The translations under genes were made by a program, and so were the position numbers. From NCBI RefSeq assembly GCF_022968395.1, contig NZ_JALJQZ010000010.1, positions 84,145 to 148,144 of the forward strand: 64,000 bases of DNA. The letters are read 5' to 3'. This stretch comes from Affinirhizobium lemnae. Lineage in GTDB: Bacteria > Pseudomonadota > Alphaproteobacteria > Rhizobiales > Rhizobiaceae. The notes beneath the pieces are model-generated. The model saw only the letters and a program-made list of their open reading frames with translations, did no database searches and was not told the DNA's origin. Shown here piece after piece: positions 28,719 through 38,362 of this stretch; the stretch's first letter is position 1, and each line of letters starts with the position of its first letter.

Positions 28719-29897
28719 TCAGCAAGCCAGGTCCGCCACCACCGCGTCGAGGATCAGCATCCCGGCTGGCGTGCACCGTAATCTGGAATTTCCGAGACGC
28801 TCTATAAACCCGTGTTCCAGTAAAAATTGCTCGCGCGCCGGATTGGGGAAGCGACCGGACAATTGCTGCCAGCGGGCAAGATCTACGCCCTCCCGAAGGC
28901 GCAAACCCATCAGTAGAAGTTCGTCCGCCTGTTCCTCGCGTTCGAGGATCTCGTGCTCCACCATGCCATGACCATTGGCTTCTACCTGTTCAAGCCAGCG
29001 TTCGGGCATGCGTTCGGTCGCGGTCGCGATCTTTGTGCGGTCACGGCTGATGCGTCCATGCGCGCCTGGGCCAATACCGGCATAATCGCCATAGCGCCAA
29101 TAGGTCAGGTTGTGTCGGCTCTCGGCACCTGGCTTTGCGTGGTTTGAAACCTCATAGGCAGGCATGCCGAAACCTTCGGTGATGGATTGCGTCGCCTCAT
29201 AGAGTGCCGCAGATTGATCGCCATCCGGTACGATCAGCTTGCCAGCCTTGTGGAGCCCATAGAAGGCCGTGCCTTCTTCAATGGTCAGTTGGTAGAGGGA
29301 AAGGTGATCCACGGCGTAGGATACAGCCTCGTTGAGCTCTCTTTCCCATTCCTCGACAGTCTGGTTCGGCCGTGCATAGATGAGGTCGAAGCTCATGCGC
29401 GGGAAAATCTCGCGCGCCAGACGTATGGCTTTCAGTGCATCCGCAACATCGTGCAGGCGCCCGAGGAACTTCAGGTCGCGATCATTCAGCGCCTGAACGC
29501 CGAGAGACACACGATTGACACCCGCCGAACGGTAGCCACAGAAACGCTCCGCCTCCACGCTCGATGGATTGGCCTCCATTGTTACTTCTATGCCGGCTGG
29601 CGTATGCCAGCGTGCCGCGATGCCATCCAGAATGGCTTCAACAGTGGCGGGATCCATTAACGATGGCGTGCCGCCCCCCAGAAAGATGCTGGTCACGGTT
29701 CGCGGGCCTGTCAGGCTTCGCATCGTGTCCATTTCCTTCAGGAAGGCTTGTGTAAACCGCTGCTGATCAACAGGCGTGTGACGAACATGGCTGTTGAAGT
29801 CGCAATAGGGGCACTTGGCCGCGCAAAATGGCCAATGGACATAAAGACCAAAGCCCGGTTCGCCGGTATCAGGCAGGAGAGGGGCGTCGGTCAGCAA
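28719..29897 (-). CDS. hemW: Radical SAM heme chaperone HemW
   Basis: About 392 residues when a TTG at 29895-29897 is used (LTDAPLLPDTGEPGFGLYVHWPF); a longer open frame to 29972 would overlap rdgB by 71 bp and carries an atypical N-terminus. The radical SAM cluster FCAAKCPYCDF follows the start. Further HemW blocks are FLGGGTPSLMDP and GVNRVSLGVQALND. The C-terminal domain ends LDAVVADLAC. HemW inserts heme into respiratory proteins; it is related to, but not, the coproporphyrinogen oxidase HemN. Confidence 0.93.
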   Translation of the reverse strand: MLTDAPLLPDTGEPGFGLYVHWPFCAAKCPYCDFNSHVRHTPVDQQRFTQAFLKEMDTMRSLTGPRTVTSIFLGGGTPSLMDPATVEAILDGIAARWHTPAGIEVTMEANPSSVEAERFCGYRSAGVNRVSLGVQALNDRDLKFLGRLHDVADALKAIRLAREIFPRMSFDLIYARPNQTVEEWERELNEAVSYAVDHLSLYQLTIEEGTAFYGLHKAGKLIVPDGDQSAALYEATQSITEGFGMPAYEVSNHAKPGAESRHNLTYWRYGDYAGIGPGAHGRISRDRTKIATATERMPERWLEQVEANGHGMVEHEILEREEQADELLLMGLRLREGVDLARWQQLSGRFPNPAREQFLLEHGFIERLGNSRLRCTPAGMLILDAVVADLAC

Positions 29898-29901
29898 AGG
29901 C

Positions 29902-30546
29902 TTATACGTCCAGGCAGGTTTCGACAAAAATCTTGAAGGCGCGGGCGCGGTGCGACAGGGCCTGCGCATCACCGGGCTTCCAGCCGTGTTTCTCTTCCGC
30001 GCTCATTTCGCCGAAGGTGGTGGAATAGCCGGAAGGCTGAAAGATCGGATCGTAGCCAAAGCCCTGCGTGCCGCGTGGAGCAGGTGCAATCACGCCTTCC
30101 ACTTCGCCACGGAAGAGCTCTGTATGTCCGTCCGGCCATGCGAGGCAAAGAACGCTGACGAACCGCGCCGTACGCTGTTGCGCGGTCGTGGCGCCACGCT
30201 CCTGCAGTACATCCTCCACCTTGCGCATGGCCATGGCGAAATCGCGCGTTCCATCGGGGGTCTCCGCCCAGTTGGCTGTATAAACGCCCGGCGCTCCGTC
30301 CAGAGCGTCAATCACCAGACCGGAATCGTCAGAGAGCGCAGGCAATCCGGCAGCCTTGGCAGAGGCCAAAGCCTTGATCGTCGCATTCTCTTCAAACGTC
30401 GTCCCGGTTTCATCCGGCTCGATAAAATTGAGTTCTGCTGCAGACTTTGCGGCGAAGCCGAAAGGGCCGATCAGATCCGCAATCTCGCGGATCTTTCCGG
30501 AATTGTGGCTGGCAACGACAATGGTGCGGGTGTCGAGTTTACGCAT
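29902..30546 (-). CDS. rdgB: RdgB/HAM1 family non-canonical purine NTP pyrophosphatase
   Basis: A 214-residue enzyme that hydrolyses dITP/XTP. The NTP loop [18 protein letters not shown] (about residues 8-25), the [13 protein letters not shown] segment and [10 protein letters not shown] are family hallmarks. It lies 14 bp downstream of rph and just before hemW, an order common in this group. Confidence 0.96.
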   Translation of the reverse strand: MRKLDTRTIVVASHNSGKIREIADLIGPFGFAAKSAAELNFIEPDETGTTFEENATIKALASAKAAGLPALSDDSGLVIDALDGAPGVYTANWAETPDGTRDFAMAMRKVEDVLQERGATTAQQRTARFVSVLCLAWPDGHTELFRGEVEGVIAPAPRGTQGFGYDPIFQPSGYSTTFGEMSAEEKHGWKPGDAQALSHRARAFKIFVETCLDV

Positions 30547-30560
30547 CGGTCTGACCTCGC

Positions 30561-31277
30561 TCAGGCAATGGCCTGCTTCTGAAGCGCAACCAGTTCGGCA
30601 GTGCCCGCAGCGGCCAGATCGAGCAGACCCAGCAGTTCGTCGCGCGTAAACGGCTTGCCTTCTGCGGTGCCTTGCACCTCTACGATTCCACCGGAACCGG
30701 TCATGACGAAATTCGCATCGGTCTCAGCAGCCGAATCCTCGATATAGTCCAGGTCGATGACCGATTGTCCCGCGAAGATGCCGCAGGAGATCGCTGCAAC
30801 GTGGTCCTTGAGGACGCGCTCCAGCTTGATCATGTTGCGAGCCTCCATCCACTTCAGGCAATCGTGCAGCGCAATCCAGCCGCCGGTGATGGCTGCCGTG
30901 CGGGTGCCGCCATCAGCCTGGATGACATCGCAGTCCACCGTGATCTGCTTTTCGCCGAGCGCTTCCAAATCGATGACGGCCCGCAGAGAGCGGCCGATCA
31001 ATCTCTGGATTTCCTGGGTGCGTCCACCCTGCTTTCCGGCGGCCGCCTCGCGCTTCATGCGGTCACCCGTAGCACGGGGCAGCATTCCATATTCAGCCGT
31101 TACCCAGCCTTTGCCGGAGTTGCGAAGCCACGGCGGCGTCTTTTCTTCGAGGCTTGCGGTGCACAGAACATGCGTATCGCCAAACTTGACTAGGCATGAG
31201 CCTTCGGCATGCTTGGACACATTGCGTTCAAAGCTGACCTTGCGCATCTGGTCGGTTTTTCTGCCTGAGGGCCGCAT
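30561..31277 (-). CDS. rph: Ribonuclease PH
   Basis: A 238-residue phosphorolytic 3' exoribonuclease for tRNA ends. The start [17 protein letters not shown] is diagnostic, as are [34 protein letters not shown] blocks and [19 protein letters not shown]. First gene of the rph-rdgB-hemW operon and divergent from hrcA (175 bp apart). Confidence 0.97.
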   Translation of the reverse strand: MRPSGRKTDQMRKVSFERNVSKHAEGSCLVKFGDTHVLCTASLEEKTPPWLRNSGKGWVTAEYGMLPRATGDRMKREAAAGKQGGRTQEIQRLIGRSLRAVIDLEALGEKQITVDCDVIQADGGTRTAAITGGWIALHDCLKWMEARNMIKLERVLKDHVAAISCGIFAGQSVIDLDYIEDSAAETDANFVMTGSGGIVEVQGTAEGKPFTRDELLGLLDLAAAGTAELVALQKQAIA

Positions 31278-31453
31278 CGTTCTCTCCTGAAGTTCTCAAG
31301 ACGCCTCTTAGAACTCCGGGCGAGGCTTTGCAAAGGAAAACCCATGAAAGATTAGCATTCTTGCGGTTAGTAGCTGTCAAAAACCCTTTGGCGATCGCCG
31401 GATCCGCATTATATTCGCTTCAATATAGTCAACAGCCAGGTGAAGTGCGACAG

Positions 31454-32548
31454 ATGGATCTTCAGCCAACGCGGGGCAGGGACACCACATCGGTGCTTGA
31501 CGAGCGATCGCGCGAGATCTTCCGGCGTATCGTCGAAAGCTATCTGGAAACGGGCGAGCCGCTCGGCTCGCGCAATCTCGCGCGCCTTTTGCCGATCTCC
31601 CTCTCTCCGGCCTCCGTCCGCAACGTAATGAGCGACCTCGAGGAACTGGGGCTCATCTACGCGCCACACATCAGTGCCGGTCGCTTGCCGACGCAGATCG
31701 GCCTTCGCTTCTTTGTTGATGCCTTCATGCAAGTTGGCGATCTTTCCGTTGAAGAGCGCGCCAGTATCGAGCGTCAAATCCGTGCCAGTGACCGTGATCA
31801 GCCGATGGAAAGCCTTATGACGGAAGCATCGCTGATGCTCTCGGGTGTTTCGCGTGGCGCAGGAATCGTGATTACGGCAAAAAGCGACCCCGTACTGAAA
31901 CATGTCGAGTTCATTCGTCTTGAGCCGACGAAGGCACTGGCTATTCTCGTTGGCGATCACAACCAAGTGGAAAATCGCATTATCGATTTACCGGCCGGTG
32001 TCACCTCCTCGCAGTTGACAGAGGCTGCCAATTTCCTCAACGCCCATCTAAGCGGCCAGACTCTGCCGGAATTGCGCGGTCAGCTTCGCACTCTAAAGGA
32101 GCGCGTCCAGATTGAACTTGATACGCTGTCGCGCGATCTGGTAGAAAGGGGTCTGGCTGTCTGGGCAGGTGATACCGAGGAAGGAAAGCCTTCGCGTCTC
32201 ATTGTGCGCGGTCGTGCCAACCTGCTGGAGGGCTTGGCTGGCGCGGAAGATCTGGACCGTCTGCGTATGCTTTTCGATGATCTCGAAAAGAAGGACAGTC
32301 TTCTGGAGATCCTGGATCTGGCGGAGAGTGGCCCCGGTGTCCGAATTTTCATCGGCTCGGAAAATAAGCTGTTCTCCCTCTCTGGTTCCTCTCTGGTCGT
32401 TGCCCCCTATCGCGACGAGGAGGATCGCATCGTGGGTGCAGTGGGCGTGATTGGTCCAACCCGGCTGAACTATTCGCGCATCGTGCCGATGGTGGACTAT
32501 ACGGCGCAACTGCTGACGCGTCTCAGCCGAAACCCTCGCGCGCAGTAA
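31454..32548 (+). CDS. hrcA: Heat-inducible transcription repressor HrcA
   Basis: With the ATG at 31454 ([23 protein letters not shown]) the protein has 364 residues. The N-terminal winged helix is [21 protein letters not shown], then [17 protein letters not shown]. The later blocks include [18 protein letters not shown] and [26 protein letters not shown], as in the family. I found no CIRCE element (TTAGCACTC-N9-GAGTGCTAA) in the upstream gap, so it may regulate loci elsewhere. Confidence 0.96.
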   Translation: MDLQPTRGRDTTSVLDERSREIFRRIVESYLETGEPLGSRNLARLLPISLSPASVRNVMSDLEELGLIYAPHISAGRLPTQIGLRFFVDAFMQVGDLSVEERASIERQIRASDRDQPMESLMTEASLMLSGVSRGAGIVITAKSDPVLKHVEFIRLEPTKALAILVGDHNQVENRIIDLPAGVTSSQLTEAANFLNAHLSGQTLPELRGQLRTLKERVQIELDTLSRDLVERGLAVWAGDTEEGKPSRLIVRGRANLLEGLAGAEDLDRLRMLFDDLEKKDSLLEILDLAESGPGVRIFIGSENKLFSLSGSSLVVAPYRDEEDRIVGAVGVIGPTRLNYSRIVPMVDYTAQLLTRLSRNPRAQ

Positions 32549-32639
32549 ATCCGTCCCGATATGTATCGAAGCCTTGATTTTTCGGGCTTGAACCTCGATA
32601 TCGGGCTCACTTTCAGACAAACCTTTGACGGAGTACGTC

Positions 32640-33281
32640 ATGACCGACGAGACGAAAAACCACGGACCTGACGCGGACGAGAATCAGGATGCCGCAGCAA
32701 CTGCTGCCGCTGCTTCAGCTTTTGCGGAAAATGATTCGGAAGCTCCTGGTGAGCAGCAGCCGGACCCTTTGGAAACGCTTCGGGCGGAGAACAATGAGAT
32801 CCGCGACCGTTTCCTGCGCCTCGCAGCAGAGATGGACAATCTTCGCCGCCGCACCGAGCGCGATGTGAAGGACGCCAAGTCCTACGCCGTAACCGCATTC
32901 GCGCGTGACATGCTGGCCGTCTCTGACAATTTGCGACGGGCGTTGGACTCAATCCCTGCCGAAACGCGCGAAGCGGGTGATGCTGGTCTCAAGGCCTTGA
33001 TCGAAGGTGTCGATATGACAGAGCGCGCAATGCTGTCGGCACTTGAGCGCCACGGTGTGCGCAAGATTGATGCCGAAGGTCAAAAATTCGACCCGAACTT
33101 CCATCAGGCTATGTTTGAAGTGCCCAACCCGGCTGTTCCCAACAATACGGTCGTGCAGGTCGTACAGGCGGGCTATGTTATCGGCGAGCGCGTCCTGCGC
33201 CCTGCCATGGTGGGTGTTGCAAAGGGCGGTCCGAAGGTTGAAGCATCTACCGCTGCCGAAACAACTGCTGACAAGGTGTAA
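32640..33281 (+). CDS. grpE: Nucleotide exchange factor GrpE
   Basis: A 213-residue DnaK nucleotide exchange factor; the start is ATG at 32640. The acidic Ala-rich N-terminus is typical. The long helix [29 protein letters not shown] is followed by the beta domain ([15 protein letters not shown], then [19 protein letters not shown]). It follows hrcA by about 90 bp in the usual order. Confidence 0.96.
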   Translation: MTDETKNHGPDADENQDAAATAAAASAFAENDSEAPGEQQPDPLETLRAENNEIRDRFLRLAAEMDNLRRRTERDVKDAKSYAVTAFARDMLAVSDNLRRALDSIPAETREAGDAGLKALIEGVDMTERAMLSALERHGVRKIDAEGQKFDPNFHQAMFEVPNPAVPNNTVVQVVQAGYVIGERVLRPAMVGVAKGGPKVEASTAAETTADKV

Positions 33282-33420
33282 TGAACGCCGGTATTTTGAG
33301 TCAAGGAAAAGGGTCTACTTCGAAAGAGGCGGACCTCAGCTTGCTGACAAATCCCACTGGTCCCGACTGCCAGAATAGCATTCACGGAACGTCTCTGAAT
33401 TAAAAGAAGAACGTATCGGA

Positions 33421-33699
33421 CTTAGAGCGCTTCAGGGCTCAATGGAAACAGTCCTGTTTGGGAGGGCGGGAGCAGATGCGAGGAGAAGGGCGCGTGTCGT
33501 AGCCTCAGCATAGGGCCAAGCCCTGCGACAAAGCAGATGACCCGCCATCTCAAACCCAGAGGGCCGGATCATTTTCAGCCATTATCTGCGGCTTTTGTCT
33601 CGATCGTACCTTGCGGGTATGCCCTTCGCCAAAAGCCTTGATCCTGACTGAAACCGAGCACGGCAGAACGATTCCATTGAGCCCTGAAACGCTCTAAAG
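33421..33699. mobile_element. MITE-like element with 28-bp inverted ends
   Basis: Left end at 33421-33450: CTTAGAGCGCTTCAGGGCTC then AATGG. The right end at 33671-33699 is its near-exact inverse (attccattgagccctgaaac, then gctctaaag), with only three differences over about 28 bp. The interior (about 220 bp) has no convincing ORF. From memory, a similar rhizobial intergenic repeat carries this same end, so it is probably a non-autonomous mobile or selfish repeat. No transposase is nearby. Confidence 0.7.
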
Positions 33700-33741
33700 A
33701 GACCGAGCTGAAGCCCAAGACAGGGTTTGTCAGCAGTCTGC

Positions 33742-33768
33742 GGGCTGCCACTGGCAGCCCTTTTCTTT
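33742..33768 (+). terminator. Rho-independent terminator
   Basis: GGGCTGCC and GGCAGCCC flank an ACT loop with no mismatch, followed by TTTTCTTT. It is on the plus strand, after the grpE gap and its inserted element, and before the convergent uppP. Confidence 0.85.
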
Positions 33769-33813
33769 GGTCGACCTGAAGATGCAAAGGCAGGATTTAT
33801 GCCTTTGCCAGCA

Positions 33814-34620
33814 TCAGCCAAACACGAGTAGGCCGATAAGGCCGGCGGTGCCCACCAAAATGCGCCAGTAGGCAAATGGTGCGAAGCCTCGGGTCGATAC
33901 GAAATCGAGCAGGGATCGCACCACGAAAAGCGCCGTCACGAAGGCGGCTACAAAGCCGATTGCGATAATTCCCGCATCATCGAAGCTAAGAGCATTCCTG
34001 TTCTTGTAGAGATCAAGAACAAACGCACCCAGCATGGTCGGCATGGCGAGAAAGAACGAAAACTCCGCAGCAGAACGCTTGTCCGTCCCCATCAGCAATG
34101 CGCCGACGATGGTTGCTCCGGAGCGGGAGGTACCTGGTATCATCGCAAGGCACTGGAAAAGGCCAATCTTGAACGCAAGGCCCGCCGGATATTGCGTGAT
34201 GTCTGTGTAGCGCGGCCTTAGGCTCATCTTGTCGACTGCCAGAAGGATGAAACCTCCGACAATCAGCATCACGCAGATCAGCATCGGAGTTTCGAACAGC
34301 ACGCTCTTGATGAAGTCATGCGCCAGAGCACCGATGATTGCGGCTGGCAGAAACGCAAGCAGCACTGTCAGTACGAATCGTCGTGCCTGGGTGCTGTGGG
34401 GAAGGTCCAAGGCAATCTGAAGCAGCTTCTGGAAATAGACCAGAAGGATGGCGAGGATGGCACCCAGCTGGATCAGCACCGCGAAGGTGTTACCGGGCGA
34501 GCGAAACCCCATGAAGTGTCCTGCAAGGAGCACGTGGGCTGTGGATGAAACGGGGATAAATTCAGTCAGACCTTCGATCAAGCCGAGAACGAGGGCGCCA
34601 ACGATAGATTGGTCGGCCAT
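33814..34620 (-). CDS. uppP: Undecaprenyl-diphosphatase
   Basis: A 268-residue multi-spanning membrane enzyme (BacA family) that recycles undecaprenyl pyrophosphate for cell-wall synthesis. The (E/Q)-rich active-site motif is [19 protein letters not shown] (about residues 14-32), and the second conserved motif is [17 protein letters not shown]. Many hydrophobic helices follow. It also confers bacitracin tolerance in other species. Confidence 0.97.
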   Translation of the reverse strand: MADQSIVGALVLGLIEGLTEFIPVSSTAHVLLAGHFMGFRSPGNTFAVLIQLGAILAILLVYFQKLLQIALDLPHSTQARRFVLTVLLAFLPAAIIGALAHDFIKSVLFETPMLICVMLIVGGFILLAVDKMSLRPRYTDITQYPAGLAFKIGLFQCLAMIPGTSRSGATIVGALLMGTDKRSAAEFSFFLAMPTMLGAFVLDLYKNRNALSFDDAGIIAIGFVAAFVTALFVVRSLLDFVSTRGFAPFAYWRILVGTAGLIGLLVFG

Positions 34621-34780
34621 TCTTGATCCTTTATTAACGGTGATGGGACCTATAGTGGGAACGGAATCTGCAACCTCACCCTAACAATTGGGCTTGGCCG
34701 CCTTATGTCAGCCACATTCCGGCTTTGGTGATCGCGACCGACTCAACGCTTATAACAGCAAACTTCAATTTCGAGTATCG

Positions 34781-35473
34781 ATGCCCACTCTGTATCATCA
34801 TCCCATGTCCTCGGCCTCCCGTTTTGTCAGGTTGATCCTGGCGGAATACGGCTTCCAGACGGATCTCGTCGAGGAGCAACCTTGGGAGAAGCGCCGCGAA
34901 TTCTTGACAATCAACCCTGCCGCCACGCTGCCTGTCTATGTGGATGACAATATGCGGGCTTTGTGCGGGCCGAATGTGTTGCTGGAATTCCTCGACGAAA
35001 CGCACGGCGTCCTGAAGCGGGATAAGCGCCTGTTCGCGGAAGACCCTTTCCAGCGGGCCGAGATCCGGCGCTTGACGGAATGGTTCCTTCTCAAGATGGA
35101 ACAGGATGTCACGCGGCCACTGACCAAGGAGCGTGTCTACAAGCTCCAGATGACGGCAGCCCAAGGCGGCGGCGCGCCTGACTCCAAGGTTCTGAGAACG
35201 GCGCGAGGCAATATCCGCCAGCATATGAAATATCTTTCCTGGCTTGCCGGTTCACGCACCTGGCTTGCGGGCGACCGCCTGTCCTATGCGGATCTCGCCG
35301 CCGCGTCCTCGGTTTCCGTTCTGGATTATCTGGGCGAGATCGATTGGCAGGAGACACCCATCGCCAAGGAATGGTATCAGAGGCTGAAGTCGCGCCCTTC
35401 GTTCCGGCCGCTCCTGGCAGAACGCATTCGCGGCATTACGCCGGTATCTCATTATGCGGACCTCGATTTCTGA
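34781..35473 (+). CDS. Glutathione S-transferase family protein
   Basis: The ATG at 34781 gives 230 residues (MPTLYHHPMSSASRFVRLIL). The thioredoxin-like N-terminal domain has NPAATLPVYVDDNMRALCGPNVLLEFL (GSH-binding cis-Pro region), and the all-alpha C-terminal domain has the SYADLAAASSVSVLDYLGEIDW segment. The substrate is unknown. Its 3' end overlaps queG by 20 bp, suggesting co-translation. Confidence 0.92.
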   Translation: MPTLYHHPMSSASRFVRLILAEYGFQTDLVEEQPWEKRREFLTINPAATLPVYVDDNMRALCGPNVLLEFLDETHGVLKRDKRLFAEDPFQRAEIRRLTEWFLLKMEQDVTRPLTKERVYKLQMTAAQGGGAPDSKVLRTARGNIRQHMKYLSWLAGSRTWLAGDRLSYADLAAASSVSVLDYLGEIDWQETPIAKEWYQRLKSRPSFRPLLAERIRGITPVSHYADLDF

Positions 35474-36650
35474 GACTGAAAGAGCAGACACGGATCGACA
35501 GGTTGCTAAGGCTCTGGATCGGCAGCGCAAGCTGAAGACGTTCCTGTTGGCTGAAGCCAAGGCGCTTGGCTTCGACAGTTGCCGCATAACCTTGCCCGAT
35601 TCGATACCTCAGGCGCCTGAACGCCTCGGCACGTTCCTGCAGGCCGGACGCCATGGTACGATGGCATGGATGGAGGAAACGCGAGAGCGCCGTGCCGACC
35701 CCCGTGTCCTCTGGAGCGAGGTCCGCTCGATTGTCCTGTTCGGCGTGAACTACGGGCCGGATGAAGATCCGCGCGAACTTCTCGCCAAGACAGACCGAGC
35801 AGCCATATCCGTCTATGCCCGGCACCGTGATTACCATGACGTCATCAAGGGGAAGCTGAAGGAACTGGCCACCCGATTTGCGGCCCGCGCTGGCGAAGAC
35901 GTCAAGGTGTTCGTCGACACAGCACCCGTCATGGAAAAGCCGCTCGCCGCTGCCGCAGGGCTGGGTTGGCAGGGAAAGCACACCAATCTGGTCAGCCGCG
36001 AATTCGGCTCCTGGTTATTTCTGGGAAGCATGTTCACGACCGCGGAACTGGAGATCGATACGCCGGAACGCGATCATTGCGGCTCTTGCCGTTCCTGCCT
36101 CGATGCGTGTCCGACGAATGCCTTTCCGGCCCCTTACCAGATCGACGCCAGGCGGTGCATTTCCTATCTGACCATCGAGCACAAAGGCATCATAGAGCCT
36201 TCCCTCCGGCCAATGTTCGGCAACCGCATCTATGGCTGCGACGACTGTCTGGCGGTCTGTCCGTGGAACAAGTTTGCCTCCGAAGCATCAGAAATGAAGC
36301 TGCGCGCACGCGCTGATCTGAAAGAGCCAAGGATTGCCGACCTGCTGGGCCTGGACGACGGTCAGTTCCGCATTCTGTTCAGCGGCTCTCCTGTCAAGCG
36401 TATCGGGCGGGACCGCTTTGTCCGAAATGTGCTGATTGCAGCCGGCAATTCCGGTGATCCGTCCTTCATCGAGCCGTGTAAAGCGCTATTGAATGATGCA
36501 TCACCCGATGTGCGGGGTATGGCTGTCTGGGCCTTGTCGAGATTGATGCAGGCCGATGTCTTTCTCCTTTTGGCGCAGCAAAGAGTGCCTGATGCGGATA
36601 TCGACGTTGAGAATGAATGGGTAATGGGAGTTCAGGCATGCGGGTCATGA
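35454..36650 (+). CDS. queG: Epoxyqueuosine reductase
   Basis: A 398-residue cobalamin-dependent iron-sulfur enzyme completing queuosine in tRNA anticodons. Two [4Fe-4S] motifs are seen: CGSCRSCLDACPTNAF and CDDCLAVCPWNKF. The N-terminal half has ALGFDSCRITL, and PVMEKPLAAAAGLGWQGKHTNL is the family block. It ends with HEAT-like repeats (DVRGMAVWALSRLMQ). Confidence 0.95.
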   Translation: MRTSISETERADTDRQVAKALDRQRKLKTFLLAEAKALGFDSCRITLPDSIPQAPERLGTFLQAGRHGTMAWMEETRERRADPRVLWSEVRSIVLFGVNYGPDEDPRELLAKTDRAAISVYARHRDYHDVIKGKLKELATRFAARAGEDVKVFVDTAPVMEKPLAAAAGLGWQGKHTNLVSREFGSWLFLGSMFTTAELEIDTPERDHCGSCRSCLDACPTNAFPAPYQIDARRCISYLTIEHKGIIEPSLRPMFGNRIYGCDDCLAVCPWNKFASEASEMKLRARADLKEPRIADLLGLDDGQFRILFSGSPVKRIGRDRFVRNVLIAAGNSGDPSFIEPCKALLNDASPDVRGMAVWALSRLMQADVFLLLAQQRVPDADIDVENEWVMGVQACGS

Positions 36651-37522
36651 TTTTTGGTGCAGGCTATTCAGGACAGGCAATCGCTGCAGAATTCCTGAAG
36701 GCTGGCGCGGACGTGGCCGGGACGACGCGTAGCGAGGAGAAGAGCCAGAATTTGAAGGATAAAGCGATCCGGCCATTTCTCTTCGGCGGAACGGAATTGG
36801 GCGATGGTCTTCGGACGGAACTTGCCCAGACAACGCATCTCATACAATCCATTGCACCGGCCATCGCACCGGGCAAAGACGGAGACCCGCTGCTCAACGT
36901 CATAAATGGAGACTTGCGCGCCGTCTTCCCAAAGCTTCAATGGGTCGCCTACCTTTCGACAGTCGGCGTCTATGGCGATCATCAAGGCGACTGGGTCGAT
37001 GAGGAAACACCATGCCGCCCCGTCTCGGCGCGCTCCAGGGAACGCGTCGCTGCGGAAAACGCATGGCAGGTAGCGGCGAACCGCGCTGAAGTGCCACTCG
37101 CGATCCTGCGCCTCTCCGGAATCTATGGCCCCGGACGAAACGGCTTCATCAATCTGGCCCAAGGGACGGCACGCAGGCTGGTCAAACCGGGCCAGGTGTT
37201 CAACCGCATCCGCGTAGAAGATATCGGTCGTGCGACGCTGTTCCTGTCCGAGCGCCACGCCTCCGGTATCTTTAACGTGACCGACGATCTTCCCGCGCCG
37301 CCACAGGATGTCGTTACGGAAGCCGCGCGCCTCATGGGCATCCAGCCACCGCCGCAACGGGCCTTCGAAACAGCTGAACTGACGCCGATGGCGCGCTCCT
37401 TCTACGGCGAGAACAAACGCGTCTCGAATATGAAGATACGCAACCTTGGATTTAGCTTTCAGTTTCCGACCTTCGAGGTTTCATTGGAGCAGCTGTGGCA
37501 ATCCGGTCGCTGGAAAGCGTAA
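36638..37522 (+). CDS. SDR / NAD-dependent epimerase-type oxidoreductase
   Basis: The ATG at 36638 (preceded by GGGAG) gives 294 residues. The nucleotide-binding site is MIFGAGYSGQAIAAEFL. The active-site region is VAYLSTVGVYGDHQGDWVDEE, a YeeZ-like SDR with Y in VYGD; SGIYGPGRNGF follows. The family has no assigned substrate. It overlaps the queG 3' end by 13 bp. Confidence 0.88.
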   Translation: MRVMIFGAGYSGQAIAAEFLKAGADVAGTTRSEEKSQNLKDKAIRPFLFGGTELGDGLRTELAQTTHLIQSIAPAIAPGKDGDPLLNVINGDLRAVFPKLQWVAYLSTVGVYGDHQGDWVDEETPCRPVSARSRERVAAENAWQVAANRAEVPLAILRLSGIYGPGRNGFINLAQGTARRLVKPGQVFNRIRVEDIGRATLFLSERHASGIFNVTDDLPAPPQDVVTEAARLMGIQPPPQRAFETAELTPMARSFYGENKRVSNMKIRNLGFSFQFPTFEVSLEQLWQSGRWKA

Positions 37523-37915
37523 AGCCGGTCCTGCAGACGGTGTACGCGCGCCGTTGAAGAAAGATGAAAATTCCATCCAAATTGGGTAGCAAGATTATAG
37601 AAATTTAACTTTCATGACAAAGCGCCATATTTTTTGTCCAAATGTGGCGAGCGATTCTGCTTTTTGATAAAATTTTTTCTTCACGATTTCACGCGAATCA
37701 CGCGTTCGAATCTCAACAGAACAATTTTCCAGAATCCTACTGGAATCACTTAATTTTTCCTGCCTAAACAGTCAATTTCATTAGCCGGCTTTAAATCACG
37801 ATTGTTACATGTTTTAACATTGCGTGATCACAAGGCCCACGTTTTCGCCTTTTTTGGCCATGCCTAGACCACCTCGCACGCATCTCACCACTTGGATCAA
37901 CGGGGATAATCGGAT
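37523..37915 (+). promoter_or_regulatory. AT-rich gap with a second GANTC cluster, upstream of rlpA-like gene
   Basis: No gene is visible in these 393 bp, which are AT-rich compared with the flanks. GANTC sites occur at 37654, 37696, 37709, 37733 and 37743, five in 94 bp. T-tracts surround them. A purine-rich GGGGATAA precedes the TTG start of the next gene. The density suggests a CcrM-methylated, cell-cycle-linked promoter. Confidence 0.55.
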
Positions 37916-38278
37916 TTGAAACTTCCAAAACGCTCAGCTTTCGCAGCAGTCGCTCTCGCATCGTTTTCGATGATTGGCTCTCAAACGGCGCAAGCCGCTC
38001 CAGGTTGTGGTCACGCTTCCTGGTATGCACTGGGTTCCAAGACAGCCTCCGGCGAACGTATGAACGCCTCCAAGCTCACCGCGGCGCATCGCTCGCTGAG
38101 TTTCGGAACGAAGGTCAAAGTTACCAACAAGCGCAATGGCAAGACCGTCGTGGTTCGCATCAATGACCGCGGTCCTTTCATTCGCGGCCGCGTCATTGAT
38201 CTCTCGAAGGCAGCAGCAGCCGACATCGGAATGGTTTCGACAGGCACCGCCCAGGTCTGTTACGAGGTCATCGGCTGA
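37916..38278 (+). CDS. RlpA-like septal ring / double-psi beta-barrel lytic protein
   Basis: A 120-residue secreted protein starting at TTG. The signal peptide is [20 protein letters not shown]. The mature part is one double-psi beta-barrel: [19 protein letters not shown], then [21 protein letters not shown] and [20 protein letters not shown]. The Asp in INDRGP and the surrounding residues match active RlpA proteins. It lacks a C-terminal SPOR domain, so septal targeting is uncertain. Confidence 0.92.
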   Translation: MKLPKRSAFAAVALASFSMIGSQTAQAAPGCGHASWYALGSKTASGERMNASKLTAAHRSLSFGTKVKVTNKRNGKTVVVRINDRGPFIRGRVIDLSKAAAADIGMVSTGTAQVCYEVIG

Positions 38279-38362
38279 TCCGCATGGATGACGGATTGCT
38301 CCTCAAGCTTGCCCTGATGGCTTTTCACGGTTAAACGCGCCGGAAAGCAAGGAGATCAGGAC

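Noticed and set aside
31278..31453. CIRCE operator before hrcA
   Set aside because: The sequence TTAGCACTC-N9-GAGTGCTAA was looked for and not found in the gap.
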